Shown here in pieces: positions 1 to 8,167 of a DNA stretch of 29,221 nt (the stretch's first letter is position 1; each line of letters starts with the position of its first letter). The notes beneath the pieces were generated by a model. It was not told the origin of the DNA. It saw only the letters and a list, made by a program, of their open reading frames with translations, and made no database searches. Origin of the DNA: Dehalococcoidia bacterium (GTDB taxonomy: Bacteria > Chloroflexota > Dehalococcoidia > SM23-28-2 > RBG-16-64-32); NCBI GenBank assembly GCA_030690405.1, contig JAUYGU010000083.1:1-29221 (forward strand). Direction: 5' to 3'. The position numbers were made by a program, and so were the translations under genes.

Positions 1-1002
1 CTCCATGCGAAAGTAGGCCTCGCCGCCCTCGCTGCTCGTGTCCAGCAGGGCGTTGCCCTCGCCGTGCCATAGCGGCACCTCCTCCGCGCCGATGCGGGAG
101 AGGACGACCGGGCTGCTCTTCAGGAACTCCATCGCCGCCACGGGGGAGCGGCCCACCAGCTCCTCCGCCATGGACAGGAGCGTGCCGTGCAGCTCCACAT
201 CGACCTCGCTCAACGCCCGCGCGGCCTCCGCGAAGAAGGTGAACGCCTGCCGCCCCTCCCTGCGGGCCAGCTCCCGGGCGAGGGCCAGGAAGCGGCCGCG
301 CTGCGCCTGCTGGATGTGGGCGAGGAGGGCCGGGCCCTTCTCCAGGTAGGAGCGGGCGTCCGCCCAGCCGGTGGAGGCGAGCGCCTCCGCGAAGCGTAGG
401 AACGCCGCGCGGTCCTCGCCGTCGAGCGGCGCCAGGACGTGCGGCGCGATGCTCAGGCAGTGGGCGGCGAGGTCGTAGGAGCGGTCGCACAGCGAATCGA
501 CGAAGCGGACGAGGATGCGCGCCTCCTCCAGGGTGAGCTGGCCGAACAGCGCCGGACTGCCATCGAAGAACTGGACGGCGAGCGACGCCGAGCGCCAGGT
601 ACCCTTGTAGAGCTGGCGGCCCAGGCCCACCCAATCCGATAGCCGCTCCATCGTCACCAGGGGCAGCGTCGCGGGCGAGGCGCGGAAGTAGGAGGCGGCC
701 AGCGCGGAGGAGACCTCCGCCAGGTCGCGGCCGTGCTGCGTCCAGCGCCGGAACTGCTCGAATCCCAGCGCCGGCAGAATCTCCGGGGTGACGCGAAAGT
801 ACTCCCCCGCCGCCTCCCAGGAGCGCCACGACTGACGCGCCAGGTCCAGTCCCTCTTCCACCCAGCGGGTGGTCTCCTCAGGCGTGAGGAGAGTTTCCAC
901 CGTCTCCGCCGCCCGGCGGAACTCGCTGACCAGGGTCGTGGAGAAGGGGGCTAGCTGCTTCTCGTAGGTGCCGTAGATCCGGCGGTACTCTGCCTTACTC
1001 AA
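1..1002 (-). CDS. NorD/CbbO-like protein, N-terminal part (cut by the left edge)
   Basis: An uninterrupted minus-strand frame covers the first kilobase and runs off the left edge, so 334 residues are visible and the C-terminus is missing. I chose the TTG start at 1002, which overlaps the end of the upstream AAA+ gene by 8 nt; GAAGAGGTGG lies upstream as a weak ribosome site, and no ATG occurs in the first 100 codons. The visible part is helical and rich in Ala, Glu and Leu, beginning [16 protein letters not shown] and containing [20 protein letters not shown]. No von Willebrand A domain is visible; in NorD/CbbO proteins that domain is C-terminal and would lie outside the window. The call rests on the coupling to a NorQ/CbbQ-type ATPase, since such ATPases pair with VWA proteins to remodel metalloenzymes. 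No nitric oxide reductase or Rubisco gene is in view, so the client is unknown. Confidence 0.7.
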   Translation of the reverse strand, partial: MSKAEYRRIYGTYEKQLAPFSTTLVSEFRRAAETVETLLTPEETTRWVEEGLDLARQSWRSWEAAGEYFRVTPEILPALGFEQFRRWTQHGRDLAEVSSALAASYFRASPATLPLVTMERLSDWVGLGRQLYKGTWRSASLAVQFFDGSPALFGQLTLEEARILVRFVDSLCDRSYDLAAHCLSIAPHVLAPLDGEDRAAFLRFAEALASTGWADARSYLEKGPALLAHIQQAQRGRFLALARELARREGRQAFTFFAEAARALSEVDVELHGTLLSMAEELVGRSPVAAMEFLKSSPVVLSRIGAEEVPLWHGEGNALLDTSSEGGEAYFRME

Positions 1003-1882
1003 AGATCGACGACACCACCTCTTCGATGCTGCGCTGTACGTCCCGCTCGTCCGTGAGCGCCCAGACGACGCCGACCTGGCAGGCGCGGCGGGCCGTTATC
1101 CCCTCCGCCATGAGGCGGCCGGCGTAGATCAGGAGCCGGGTGCTGGCGCCCTCGGCAAGGCCGTGCTCCTTCAGGTGGCGCACCTTCTCGCCCAGCTTCG
1201 CCAGGTCCATCGCGATCGCCGGGGTCACGCCCGCCTCCCGCGCGATGATCTTCGCCTCCAGGTCCCGCGGCGGGTAGTTGAACTCGATCGCCATGAACCG
1301 CTGGCGCGTGCTCTGCTTCAGGTCCTTGAGGGCGCTCTGGTAGCCCGGGTTGTAGGAGATGACGAGCAAGAAGCCGTCCCGCGCCTCCACGATCTGGCCC
1401 AGCTTCTCGATGGGGAGGACGCGCCGGTGGTCGGTAAGGGGGTGGATGAGCACCGTGGTGTCCTTGCGCGCCTCCACTATCTCGTCCAGGTAGCAAATGC
1501 CCCCGGCTTTCACGGCGCGGGTCAGCGGGCCGTCGATCCAGCGCGTCGAATCGCCCTCCAGCAGGTAGCGGCCGACGAGGTCGGAGGCGGTGAGGTCCTC
1601 GTGGCAGGCCACCGTCACCAGGGGCAGGCCGCCGGAGGACGAGTTCTCGTCCGTCTCCGTCACGTCGCGGACGATCGTGAGCGGCCGGTGGAGCTTGAAC
1701 GACATGTACTCGATGAAGCGGGTCTTGCCGCAGCCGGTGGGGCCCTTGAGAAGGACGGGTATCTTGCGGGCGTAGGCGGCCTCAAACAGCTCCACCTCGT
1801 CGCTCACGGATATGTAGAACGGCTCCTCCCTGAGGACGTACTCCTCTATCGCGTACTGCCGGTATGTCTGGTCCTGGGCCAT
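995..1882 (-). CDS. CbbQ/NirQ/NorQ-type MoxR-family AAA+ ATPase
   Basis: A 295-aa AAA+ ATPase, close to the usual length (about 260-300) of the CbbQ/NorQ/GvpN group. Visible motifs are Walker A GPTGCGKT (residues 47-54), Walker B ICYLDE (129-134), a sensor-1 type SYNPG (Asn178) and an STRQRF arginine-finger region (191-196). The C-terminal ~80 residues fit the small helical CbbQ_C domain. Family members are cytosolic and use ATP hydrolysis with a VWA partner to activate or insert metal into enzymes such as Rubisco or nitric oxide reductase. The partner here is the gene immediately downstream, which overlaps by 8 nt. The ATG start at 1882 has only a weak ribosome site. The fold is certain; the client enzyme cannot be read from this window. 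Confidence 0.9.
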   Translation of the reverse strand: MAQDQTYRQYAIEEYVLREEPFYISVSDEVELFEAAYARKIPVLLKGPTGCGKTRFIEYMSFKLHRPLTIVRDVTETDENSSSGGLPLVTVACHEDLTASDLVGRYLLEGDSTRWIDGPLTRAVKAGGICYLDEIVEARKDTTVLIHPLTDHRRVLPIEKLGQIVEARDGFLLVISYNPGYQSALKDLKQSTRQRFMAIEFNYPPRDLEAKIIAREAGVTPAIAMDLAKLGEKVRHLKEHGLAEGASTRLLIYAGRLMAEGITARRACQVGVVWALTDERDVQRSIEEVVSSIFE

Positions 1883-1923
1883 CCTAGATCACGTTCCTCT
1901 CAGCGTCTCCAAAGGCCTAAACG

Positions 1924-2565
1924 TTAAACGCCGCTCCGGGCCGAAGGTGTCTCCCCTAGGCGGGCAGGCAGCCGCTCCTGCAGCCGCTCCCACTCCTCGC
2001 TCACCTGCTCTTCGGTCTGCTCCAGCGGGCAGTTTGTATCTATCACAACTTGGGAGCGGGAGATGCGCTCCTCGCTGCTCATCTGCGCCCGGATGCGGGA
2101 AAGCGCCTCCTCCACGCTGATGCCGCTGCGCTCCGCCGTCCGCTTCGCGGCGACCTCCGGCGGCGCCACCGTCACCCAGACCTCGTCCGTCAGGTCGTCC
2201 CAGCCGGCGTCGAACAGCAGCGCCGCCTCCAGGACGGCGATACGGGCGCCGCCGGCACGCTCCGCCGCCAGCTTCTCCCGCATCAGCTCCTTCATCCGCG
2301 GGTGGCTGATGGCGTTCAGCCGCCGCAGCTGCTCCGGGTCGCTGAAGACGATGGGGCCCAGCACTTTGCGGTCGATCTTGCCGCCGGCGCCGACGATGTC
2401 GCGGCCGAACGCCTCCACGATCTCCTGCCAGGCGGGCCGGCCCGGCTCGTACACCTCGTGCCCCACTGCGTCGGCGCTCAGCAGCTTCGCGCCCTGTTGC
2501 TGGAGCATCTGGGCGACCGTGGACTTACCACTGCCGATGCCACCTGTGAGGCCGATGACGTACAT
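1924..2565 (-). CDS. coaE: dephospho-CoA kinase
   Basis: A 213-aa P-loop kinase that phosphorylates the 3'-hydroxyl of dephospho-CoA, the last step of coenzyme A synthesis in the cytosol. The N-terminus MYVIGLTGGIGSGKST carries the P-loop (residues 5-16) in the form typical of CoaE, followed by the SADAVGHEVYEPG substrate-binding segment (about 30-42) and the conserved ISHPRMKELM region. Length is normal for the family (about 200). The ATG at 2565 starts exactly at the conserved first strand. The gene is followed by 41 nt before the AAA+ gene and may share its transcript. Supply of CoA is consistent with the acyl-CoA dehydrogenases elsewhere in the window, but CoaE is a housekeeping enzyme and no specific link is implied. 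Confidence 0.95.
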   Translation of the reverse strand: MYVIGLTGGIGSGKSTVAQMLQQQGAKLLSADAVGHEVYEPGRPAWQEIVEAFGRDIVGAGGKIDRKVLGPIVFSDPEQLRRLNAISHPRMKELMREKLAAERAGGARIAVLEAALLFDAGWDDLTDEVWVTVAPPEVAAKRTAERSGISVEEALSRIRAQMSSEERISRSQVVIDTNCPLEQTEEQVSEEWERLQERLPARLGETPSARSGV

Positions 2566-2601
2566 GTTGCCCGCCGGACTCGCCTTCCCGCGCCTCCTGA
2601 C

Positions 2602-2625
2602 AAAAATGGCCGGTCATGCCCGGCC
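2602..2625 (-). terminator. rho-independent terminator after the GNAT gene
   Basis: Read on the minus strand, GGCCGG pairs with CCGGCC around a 6-nt loop, directly followed by ATTTTTG. A further outer pairing AATGGCC/GGCCATT competes with or extends the hairpin. It lies 66 nt past the acetyltransferase stop and just upstream of coaE, so it probably separates the two transcripts. Confidence 0.6.
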
Positions 2626-2691
2626 GTAGGGCCATTGTAGGCAGCCCCTTCCGTGCGCGTCAAGGTTGGGAGGAGGCGGCGCGCGGAGCGG

Positions 2692-3138
2692 CTAGGGCTC
2701 TACGTCCAGCGTGAACAGCATCGACTGCGCCATCCCCTGCGACAGGTAGAAGCGGTGGGCGTCCTTGCGGCCTGCGCCGGACGCCAGCTCCAGATGCGTG
2801 CAGCCGCGCTCCCGCGCCCACTCCGCGGCGGCGTCGATGAGGAGCGCGCCGATCCCCTTGCTCCGCCGCGAAGCCGCGACCACGAGGTCCTGCAGCCAGC
2901 AGCGCTTGCCGTAGCGGATGGAGAGGAAGTCCGCGTAGACGCTCGCCAGCCCGACGATCGTATCGCCGTCCACGGCCAACAGGACATCCGCTTCCGGGTG
3001 CTGGACGGCGTGCCGGAACCCCTCGCGGCCGCGCTCCGGGCTGTAGCGGCTGGGCCGAGCGCCCGGCGGCTCGAACAGCTCCTCGATGAGGGCGAGGACG
3101 GCTTCCTCGTCCGTGGAGACCGCCGGACGGATGCGCAT
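2692..3138 (-). CDS. GNAT-family N-acetyltransferase
   Basis: A 148-aa GCN5-related acetyltransferase, a single cytosolic domain that transfers acetyl from acetyl-CoA to an unknown amine. It begins MRIRPAVSTDEEAV, the usual first strand and helix. The acetyl-CoA pyrophosphate loop is RRSKGIG (residues 91-97) after strand CWLQDLVV (80-87). The final part, KDAHRFYLSQGM (125-136), is the typical GNAT C-terminal helix and strand. An in-frame upstream extension of 12 residues exists (to 3174), but the conserved domain starts at Met 3138. The gene stands alone between two likely transcription units. Substrate cannot be predicted. Confidence 0.9.
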   Translation of the reverse strand: MRIRPAVSTDEEAVLALIEELFEPPGARPSRYSPERGREGFRHAVQHPEADVLLAVDGDTIVGLASVYADFLSIRYGKRCWLQDLVVAASRRSKGIGALLIDAAAEWARERGCTHLELASGAGRKDAHRFYLSQGMAQSMLFTLDVEP

Positions 3139-3175
3139 CGTTTGTAGGCTTCGGTGGCCTGCGGGCGACCTCAAG

Positions 3176-3198
3176 CCTGTCCTGAGCGAAGTCGAAGG
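3176..3198 (+). repeat. dispersed short repeat, copy 1 (CCTGTCCTGAGC...GTCGAAGG)
   Basis: One of four copies in the window of a 22-23 bp sequence reading CCTGTCCTGAGC then GAAGTCGAAGG here. It lies between etfA and the acetyltransferase gene. All four copies have the same orientation relative to the window. The function is unknown; the form recalls REP-type intergenic repeats. Confidence 0.75.
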
Positions 3199-3214
3199 GG
3201 TCGCCCCTACACGC

Positions 3215-4192
3215 CTAGCCCGCCTTCAGCTCTCGCACCTTCTCCGTGAAGGCGGAGACGACTTCCTTCCAGTCGCCAACGACGCCGAAGCGGGACGACT
3301 TGAAGATGGTCGCCTCGGGGTCCTTGTTGATGGCGACGATGTTCTTCACCTGTGAGATGCCTGCCATGTGCTGGCTGGCGCCGGAGATGCCGACGGCGAT
3401 GTACAGGTCCGGTGTGACGACCTTGCCGGTCAGGCCGATCTGCGTCGCGACCGGATACCAGCCCAGGTCGCAGACGGCGCGGCTGGCGCCGACTGCGCCG
3501 CCCATCAGCTTCGCCAGCTCCTCCAGGGACTGGAACCCCTCCGGGCCACCCACGCCGCGGCCGCCGCTGACGACGACGGTCGCGTCCTCCAGGCGGACAC
3601 CTTCCACCGCCTCCTTGCGCCGCCCGGTGATCCGCACGCGGATTGAGTCCTCGCTGACGCCGGCAGGCTGCTTGACCACCTCCGCCTGGCGGGAGGGGTC
3701 CCGCGCCGGCGGGTCGTAGACCTTGGCGCGAAGGGTGGCCATCTGGGGCGTACCGTTGATGCTGTAGCGGGCGCGGGCACTGCCGCCGTAGCAGGGGCGC
3801 GTCGCCTGGAGCCGGTCGCCGCTGAGCGCTAGCTCCACGCAGTCCATCGCCACCGCCGTCCCCAGCCGCGCCGCCAGCCGCGGCGCCAGATCTCGCCCCA
3901 TCATCGTCTGACCGAACAGCACGACGGCGGAGTCAGTCTCCTTGCAGATACGCTCCGCCACCGTTACGTAGGCGTCGGCCAGGTAGTCCTTCAGCACCGG
4001 GTCGTCGACAACGATCACCTTGTCGGCGCCGAGGGCGGCGCATTCGCCGGCCAGCGCCTCCACGCCCGCGCCCAGCAGGGCGCAGGCCACCGGACCGCCC
4101 AGGCTCTTCGCCGCGCCCATGAGCTCCCCGGTCACCGGTGCCAGGGTGCCGCCTTCCGCCGCCTCTCCGAATACGAGTACTCCGTTTGGCAT
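3215..4192 (-). CDS. etfA: electron transfer flavoprotein, alpha subunit
   Basis: A 325-aa EtfA. With EtfB it forms the FAD-containing heterodimer that takes electrons from acyl-CoA dehydrogenases and passes them to the quinone pool through ETF:quinone oxidoreductase. The C-terminal FAD domain is clear: SGGRGVGGPEGF (209-220), GASRAVCDLGW (235-245), and QIGLTGKVVTPDLYIAVGIS (251-270) followed by GASQHMAGI. The N-terminal domain carries GQTMMGRDLAPRLAARL (94-110), also typical. Length is normal. The start overlaps nothing and follows etfB by 11 nt, so the pair is co-transcribed. The two acyl-CoA dehydrogenases near the right edge are plausible electron donors. Confidence 0.96.
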   Translation of the reverse strand: MPNGVLVFGEAAEGGTLAPVTGELMGAAKSLGGPVACALLGAGVEALAGECAALGADKVIVVDDPVLKDYLADAYVTVAERICKETDSAVVLFGQTMMGRDLAPRLAARLGTAVAMDCVELALSGDRLQATRPCYGGSARARYSINGTPQMATLRAKVYDPPARDPSRQAEVVKQPAGVSEDSIRVRITGRRKEAVEGVRLEDATVVVSGGRGVGGPEGFQSLEELAKLMGGAVGASRAVCDLGWYPVATQIGLTGKVVTPDLYIAVGISGASQHMAGISQVKNIVAINKDPEATIFKSSRFGVVGDWKEVVSAFTEKVRELKAG

Positions 4193-4203
4193 GGTTGCGT
4201 CTC

Positions 4204-4995
4204 CTAGATCAGCTTCGCTTCCCGCAGGCGGAGGGCCAGCTTCTCGCCGGCCTCCTTCGCGCTGTCCGCCTCGATGAACTCCGTCTCCACCGACGTCTCC
4301 GGCACGAACAGCGCCTCCAGGTTCACGCGGTTCTTCGCCCCGTCGATGCCGAGGTCGGCCGCGGTGAGCACCTTCACTTCCTTCTTGGCGGCGATCATGA
4401 TCTGCCGCAACTGCGGGTAGCGCGGCTCGCCCAGCTCGTTGGATACGGTGACGACACAGGGCGTGGGTGCCTCCACCGTCTCGAAGCCGTCCGCCAGGAC
4501 GCGCTCGACGGTGACCTTGCCGCCCTCCATCCGTATCTCCTTGGCGATGGTGACGGCGGGCAGGCCCAGGATCTCCGCCAGCGTGGAGCCGACGACGCCC
4601 ATGTCCCAGTCCACGGCCTGGCGGCCACAGATGATGAGGTCCACCGGCTCCAGCTTCTTGATGGCGGCGGCCAGTATCTCCGCCGTCGCCCAGTGGTCGG
4701 CCTCGTTCAGGGACGGGTCGTTGATGTGGACGCCCTCGTCGGCGCCCATCGCCAGACAGTGCTTTACCGTGTCGCGAAAGGCGTCGGGGCCCAGGGTGAG
4801 GATGGTTATGGTGGCGTCGGGGAGCTTGTCCTTGATGCGGAGGGCGGCCTCAACGCCGATGGTATCGAACTGGGACGGCACGGGCTGGACGCCGGGGATG
4901 GGGAGGACCTTCTTGGCCGCCTCGTCCACCTTGAACTGAGAGGCGGGCGCCTCCGGGTCCGGCACCTGCTTGACGCAGCAGACGATGTGGGGCAT
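4204..4995 (-). CDS. etfB: electron transfer flavoprotein, beta subunit
   Basis: A 263-aa EtfB, the first gene of the etfBA operon. The N-terminus MPHIVCCVKQVPDPEAP is diagnostic for the family. The nucleotide-binding region DLIICGRQAVDWDMGVVGSTLAEILGLPAVT (about residues 117-147) matches the AMP-binding loop of EtfB. The segment PTCVVTVSNELGEPRYPQLRQIMIAAKK fits the ETF beta signature (here PTPCVVTV). An AGGAGG-like ribosome site, GGTACGCG preceded by AAGGAGGT, lies just ahead of the ATG at 4995. Cytosolic; partner of EtfA. A good promoter lies about 100 nt upstream (5098-5125). Confidence 0.96.
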   Translation of the reverse strand: MPHIVCCVKQVPDPEAPASQFKVDEAAKKVLPIPGVQPVPSQFDTIGVEAALRIKDKLPDATITILTLGPDAFRDTVKHCLAMGADEGVHINDPSLNEADHWATAEILAAAIKKLEPVDLIICGRQAVDWDMGVVGSTLAEILGLPAVTIAKEIRMEGGKVTVERVLADGFETVEAPTPCVVTVSNELGEPRYPQLRQIMIAAKKEVKVLTAADLGIDGAKNRVNLEALFVPETSVETEFIEADSAKEAGEKLALRLREAKLI

Positions 4996-5097
4996 ACGCG
5001 TACCTCCTTGGCGGGTGGCCCTTCAGCTGTGAGATCGCCGGCGTTGGGCGGGCCGGCCACCCGGGATGGGCGAGTATGTGAAATCCGTCACCCGCAG

Positions 5098-5125
5098 AGT
5101 ATAGCAGGACGGCCGCCGAGCGCAA
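5098..5125 (-). promoter_or_regulatory. promoter for etfBA
   Basis: On the minus strand TTGCGC (5125-5120) and TATACT (5103-5098) are separated by 16 nt. The predicted start leaves a leader of roughly 95 nt before etfB. Confidence 0.6.
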
Positions 5126-5158
5126 GGCAGCGGCCGTCCGCAGGCACCGCTGGCCAAG

Positions 5159-5178
5159 CCGCGCACTTCAGTGCGCGG
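5159..5178. terminator. hairpin between etfB and the coiled-coil gene
   Basis: CCGCGCACT and AGTGCGCGG form a perfect 9-bp stem with a 2-nt loop. It lies 49 nt past the stop of the minus-strand coiled-coil gene and may end that transcript, although no T-run follows on either strand. Confidence 0.4.
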
Positions 5179-5227
5179 TCAGGGCTGCCAGACAGCTGAG
5201 CGCCGGAGAATCGACTGTAGCGCCGAA

Positions 5228-5701
5228 CTATTCGCCTCCGCGGGAGGCCTGCTCCAACCCCACGCGGATCTTCTCCGCCGGCGGCAGGCCGGAGAAGTCC
5301 GGGGCGCGCCGCACGGGAGCGCCGGCAGGCACCGGCGGCGTCTCCCGCCGCCTCTCCCGCTCCATCTTCTCCCGCATCTCCGAAACGACCCGCTCCGCCG
5401 CCGCCAGCTGCCCTTCGATCTCCTCCATCTCCTGGCCGGTCACGAGATCGGAAGGTATCTCCGGCGCCGCGGCCAGCCGCGCATCGCGGTACTTGATGGC
5501 GGATTCGCGCAGGCGGGCGCCCAGCCGTTCGTTTTCGCCGCGCGCCGCCTCCAGCTCCCCCTGGAGTGCGGAGGCGCGCTCGCGGCCGGTCTCCGCGCGG
5601 GCCTCGGCGTCGGCGACGGCGGCCTGGAGGGAGTCCATCTGGACCACGGCGTCGGCGAGCTGCTCCTTGAGGGCGGATGTTTCGGGGTCAGATTTTGCCA
5701 T
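5228..5701 (-). CDS. coiled-coil protein of unknown function
   Basis: A 157-aa acidic protein beginning MAKSDPETSALKEQLADAVV. Residues about 8-65 show a strong heptad pattern rich in Ala, Glu, Leu and Gln, and a second helical stretch (EEIEGQLAAAERVVSEMREKM, about 100-120) follows a short Pro-containing linker. The C-terminus is Pro-rich and ends with a short segment, FSGLPPAEKIRVGLEQ. No signal peptide or membrane segment is seen, so it is probably cytosolic. The ATG at 5701 is chosen because GGAG lies 8 nt upstream; the frame continues upstream but crosses the promoter. I do not recognise the family. The promoter carries a LexA-box-like palindrome (5745-5756), so damage-linked expression is possible. 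It is divergent from the copper operon. Confidence 0.75.
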   Translation of the reverse strand: MAKSDPETSALKEQLADAVVQMDSLQAAVADAEARAETGRERASALQGELEAARGENERLGARLRESAIKYRDARLAAAPEIPSDLVTGQEMEEIEGQLAAAERVVSEMREKMERERRRETPPVPAGAPVRRAPDFSGLPPAEKIRVGLEQASRGGE

Positions 5702-5738
5702 CGGGGCGTCTCCTTTTCGGCTACAAGCAATCGCCCCG

Positions 5739-5767
5739 AGAATAGAACGCGCGTGCGATTCCGGCAA
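5739..5767 (-). promoter_or_regulatory. promoter with LexA-box-like operator (coiled-coil gene)
   Basis: On the minus strand TTGCCG (5767-5762), a 17-nt spacer and TATTCT (5744-5739). The last 12 nt of the spacer, GCACGCGCGTTC, are one base off the palindrome GAAC-N4-GTTC. The same element sits in the same place at 18755-18783 and 23092-23121. Confidence 0.55.
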
Positions 5768-5815
5768 GCACGATCTGGCACGGGCCGGCGGCGGAGGCTG
5801 TATACTGGAGACAGG

Positions 5816-6145
5816 ATGAACACGGCCCGGCAACGGCGGTTCGTACGGATAGTAGCTTTCGTTGTGCTGCTGGGCGCCATCCTGCCCCAGGTTACCTACC
5901 TGGGCCACTGGAGCATCCAAGGCCTCAACGTTACGGCCGCGGCCGCCGGGGACGGACACGCCAACCACTGCCACGGCTCACCCGCCTGCGCCGACCAGGC
6001 AGCCTACGGCCTCCAGTGGTGGTCCGACATGGAAGACGCCCTCTCCCTGGACAGCGGCCTGACGCGGGCCGAGCCGCGCGAACGAGACGCCTCCACGAGC
6101 GACGGGTTCATCGCTCCTCTTGAGCGGCCGCCGAAGTACGCGTAG
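5816..6145 (+). CDS. small exported or membrane-anchored His/Cys protein, first gene of the copper operon
   Basis: A 109-aa protein with a basic N-terminus (MNTARQRRFVR) and one hydrophobic segment (about residues 11-25) that acts as a signal anchor or uncleaved signal. The outer part contains HANHCHGSPACADQ (about 48-61), two cysteines and three histidines, which could bind a metal or form a disulfide. The rest is acidic and has no known fold. The ATG at 5816 follows GGAGACAGG. It lies 55 nt upstream of the CopC-like gene in the same direction, so a role in copper handling is suggested by position and the His/Cys cluster only. I do not recognise the family; a TATACT at 5801-5806 could be its -10, but it overlaps the ribosome site region and no convincing -35 was found. 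Confidence 0.65.
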   Translation: MNTARQRRFVRIVAFVVLLGAILPQVTYLGHWSIQGLNVTAAAAGDGHANHCHGSPACADQAAYGLQWWSDMEDALSLDSGLTRAEPRERDASTSDGFIAPLERPPKYA

Positions 6146-6200
6146 CCCCTCCACGCGTTTTCACATTTGGCTCTTCAAAGCCACAAATTGGAGGTAAGCT

Positions 6201-7166
6201 ATGCGTATCGCTATCACCCTGGCGGCGGGGCTACTGGCCCTCGTCGCAATAACCGCCGCGTTCGGCCATTCGGAGCCGGTGCGGTTCAATCCGGCGCCCG
6301 GCCAGGTGCTGGCCACGGCGCCACAGCGGGTCGACGGCTGGTTCAGCCAGGAGATGCGCCGCTCCAGCGACGAGACTTCCCTTGAGGTCCACCCCGTCAT
6401 GGAGAACGGCATGCTGGGCGACCCCGTCAGCGGCGACACCATCATCGACGACGCCGACCGCCACCACATGTCCGCCGAGCTCACCGGCGACCTCATGCCC
6501 GGCCAGTACGTAGTCTCCTGGTCCGCCCTCTCCGACGAGGACGAGCACGCGGACTCCGGCTGCTTCCGCTTCTTCGTGGGCCAGGATGCCGCCGACGCCG
6601 CCGTCCAGTCGGGCGCGCGGCTGGACGCAGCCGAGGAGTGCGCCACGCTGGGCAGCGGCGGGATGGACGGCAGCGCAACGCCGTCGGCGTCCGGCCCCAG
6701 CGTCTCAATCTCCGCGCCGGAGGTGATCGAGGGCCGCGACGTCACCGTAGACCTGGCGGCGGAAGGCGTCGAGATCCGCCTGCCCACCAACGAGGGGCAG
6801 GACCCGGCGTTCGGCCACTATCACCTCTACATCGATATCCCGCCCAACGTCACCCACACTCACGACGGTAACGGCGGCGAGCCGACCAACCCGAACGATA
6901 TCATGACCACGGCCGACTCCCACACGTTCAAGGACCTCGCTCCCGGCAACCACGTGGTCACGGCCGTCCTCTTCTACGACGATCACACGCCGTTCAGCCC
7001 CGCCGTCGTCGACGGCGTCAGCTTCACCGTCCCCGGGAAAGACAGCGGCGGGAGCGGCGATGGCATCGATACCGGCGCCGCCATCGGACTGGCGATCGGC
7101 ATCGGCGCCGCCGGGCTCATTGTCGGCGGCATCCTCGGCTTCGCCCTGCGCAGGCGCACACGATGA
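6201..7166 (+). CDS. CopC-like copper-binding protein with a second beta domain and C-terminal membrane anchor
   Basis: A 321-aa exported protein. Residues 1-22 are a signal peptide; the mature protein would begin near His23 (GHSEPVRFNPAPG), the placement of the N-terminal copper ligand in CopC-type domains. The CopC-like domain covers about 23-128 (HSEPVRFNPAPGQVLATAPQ ... GQYVVSWSALSDEDEHADSG). A second beta domain (about 165-278) contains HYHLYIDIPP and a His/Asp-rich loop, THTHDGNGGEP, and resembles DUF4399-type domains. A final hydrophobic helix (about 292-313) ends in RRRTR, anchoring it to the membrane. A strong GGAGGT ribosome site sits 5 nt before the ATG. The stop overlaps the next start by 4 nt. 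The role is likely extracytoplasmic copper binding or delivery; the second domain's role is unknown. Confidence 0.85.
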   Translation: MRIAITLAAGLLALVAITAAFGHSEPVRFNPAPGQVLATAPQRVDGWFSQEMRRSSDETSLEVHPVMENGMLGDPVSGDTIIDDADRHHMSAELTGDLMPGQYVVSWSALSDEDEHADSGCFRFFVGQDAADAAVQSGARLDAAEECATLGSGGMDGSATPSASGPSVSISAPEVIEGRDVTVDLAAEGVEIRLPTNEGQDPAFGHYHLYIDIPPNVTHTHDGNGGEPTNPNDIMTTADSHTFKDLAPGNHVVTAVLFYDDHTPFSPAVVDGVSFTVPGKDSGGSGDGIDTGAAIGLAIGIGAAGLIVGGILGFALRRRTR

Positions 7167-8164
7167 TGAGGGCCGCGGTCGCGCTGGGTCTGGTGGCATT
7201 ACTTGCGTTGCTTGCGACGGCTTGCGGAGGCGGCGGCAAGACGCAGGAAGGAGCCAATGGTGCGACACCTAGCCCCTGGGAGGGAACGACGCCCGCTACC
7301 TCTGAGATCATGGCGGTGGTTATCTCCTCCGATCTGGCCGTGGGCCCAAACCGCTTCATGGTCGGCCTGCTCACTCCGCAGAACGAGATAGTCACTGACG
7401 CCCAAGCGAAGTTCCGCTTCTTCAAACTGACCGGCGACCAGGGCCAGCTTCGCTCAGAGGCGCAAGCCACGGTGATCAAGATGATGAGGGGGATTGTACG
7501 TGACAAGCCCGACGGCACCCGCGAGACGGTCGAGCTAGGAGAGGCGGCGGCGTACGCAGCCGAAGTAAACTTCGACGAGGCCGGCGATTGGGGCGCGGAA
7601 GTGACCGTGACCCGCGGCGGCAAAAGCCTGGAGCCCGTTGGCGCCGCGTTCACGGTGCAAGAGAAGGGCCGTTCGGTGGCCATCGGCGAGCCTGCGCCCA
7701 ACAGCCGTCAGCTCACCCTCGCCGACGTGTCGGACCTTTCCGACATCGACACCGCCGACCCGCCGGACCCGGAGTGGCACCGGATGACCATCGCCGAGGC
7801 CGTGACGTCAGGGAAGCCTACGGCCATCGCCTTCACCACTCCGGGCTTCTGCCAGAGCCAGATGTGCGCCCCTATGACCCAGGAGCTGGCGATGCTCTAC
7901 GAGAAGTACAAGGACCGGGTGATCTTCGTCCACGTGGAGCCCTATTTCTTGGACCGGATGCGCGCCGGTCAGTGCCCCAACCTGGGCGAGTGCGCGGTCC
8001 CTACCATGGAGGAGTGGGGCCTTCAAACGGAGCCCTGGATCTTCATCGTGGACGCCGAGGGGAAGGCGGCCGCTAAGTTCGAGGCGTTCGTCATGACGGA
8101 CGAGGTCGAAGCTGCCTTCCAACGCCTGCTCGGTGACGAACCATCCTCGGGAATGGAGGGATGA
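7163..8164 (+). CDS. thioredoxin-fold lipoprotein with CQSQMC motif
   Basis: A 333-aa lipoprotein: signal peptide ending in lipobox LATA-C (Cys21), then a Gly-rich linker. Residues about 45-165 form a beta-rich domain resembling extracytoplasmic Ig-like folds. The C-terminal part (about 200-330) is thioredoxin-like: a strand TAIAFTTPGF, then Cys230-Gln-Ser-Gln-Met-Cys235, helix, a strand VIFVHVEPYF, and EPWIFIVDAEGK with the position expected for the cis-Pro region. The two cysteines are four residues apart, not the classical CxxC, so it may bind a metal or act as a thiol-disulfide protein. It is coupled to the CopC-like gene (ATGA overlap) and is 3 nt from the DsbA-like gene. A role in copper delivery or redox control of copper sites is inferred from context. 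Confidence 0.82.
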   Translation: MMRAAVALGLVALLALLATACGGGGKTQEGANGATPSPWEGTTPATSEIMAVVISSDLAVGPNRFMVGLLTPQNEIVTDAQAKFRFFKLTGDQGQLRSEAQATVIKMMRGIVRDKPDGTRETVELGEAAAYAAEVNFDEAGDWGAEVTVTRGGKSLEPVGAAFTVQEKGRSVAIGEPAPNSRQLTLADVSDLSDIDTADPPDPEWHRMTIAEAVTSGKPTAIAFTTPGFCQSQMCAPMTQELAMLYEKYKDRVIFVHVEPYFLDRMRAGQCPNLGECAVPTMEEWGLQTEPWIFIVDAEGKAAAKFEAFVMTDEVEAAFQRLLGDEPSSGMEG

Positions 8165-8167
8165 GCG

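Noticed and set aside
4138..5199. A 353-codon plus-strand frame opposite etfB
   Set aside because: Antisense to a clear EtfB, His/Arg/Leu-rich without motifs.
5775..5806. A promoter for the copper operon with TATACT at 5801-5806
   Set aside because: No acceptable -35 at 16-18 nt and the -10 would overlap the ribosome site of the first gene.
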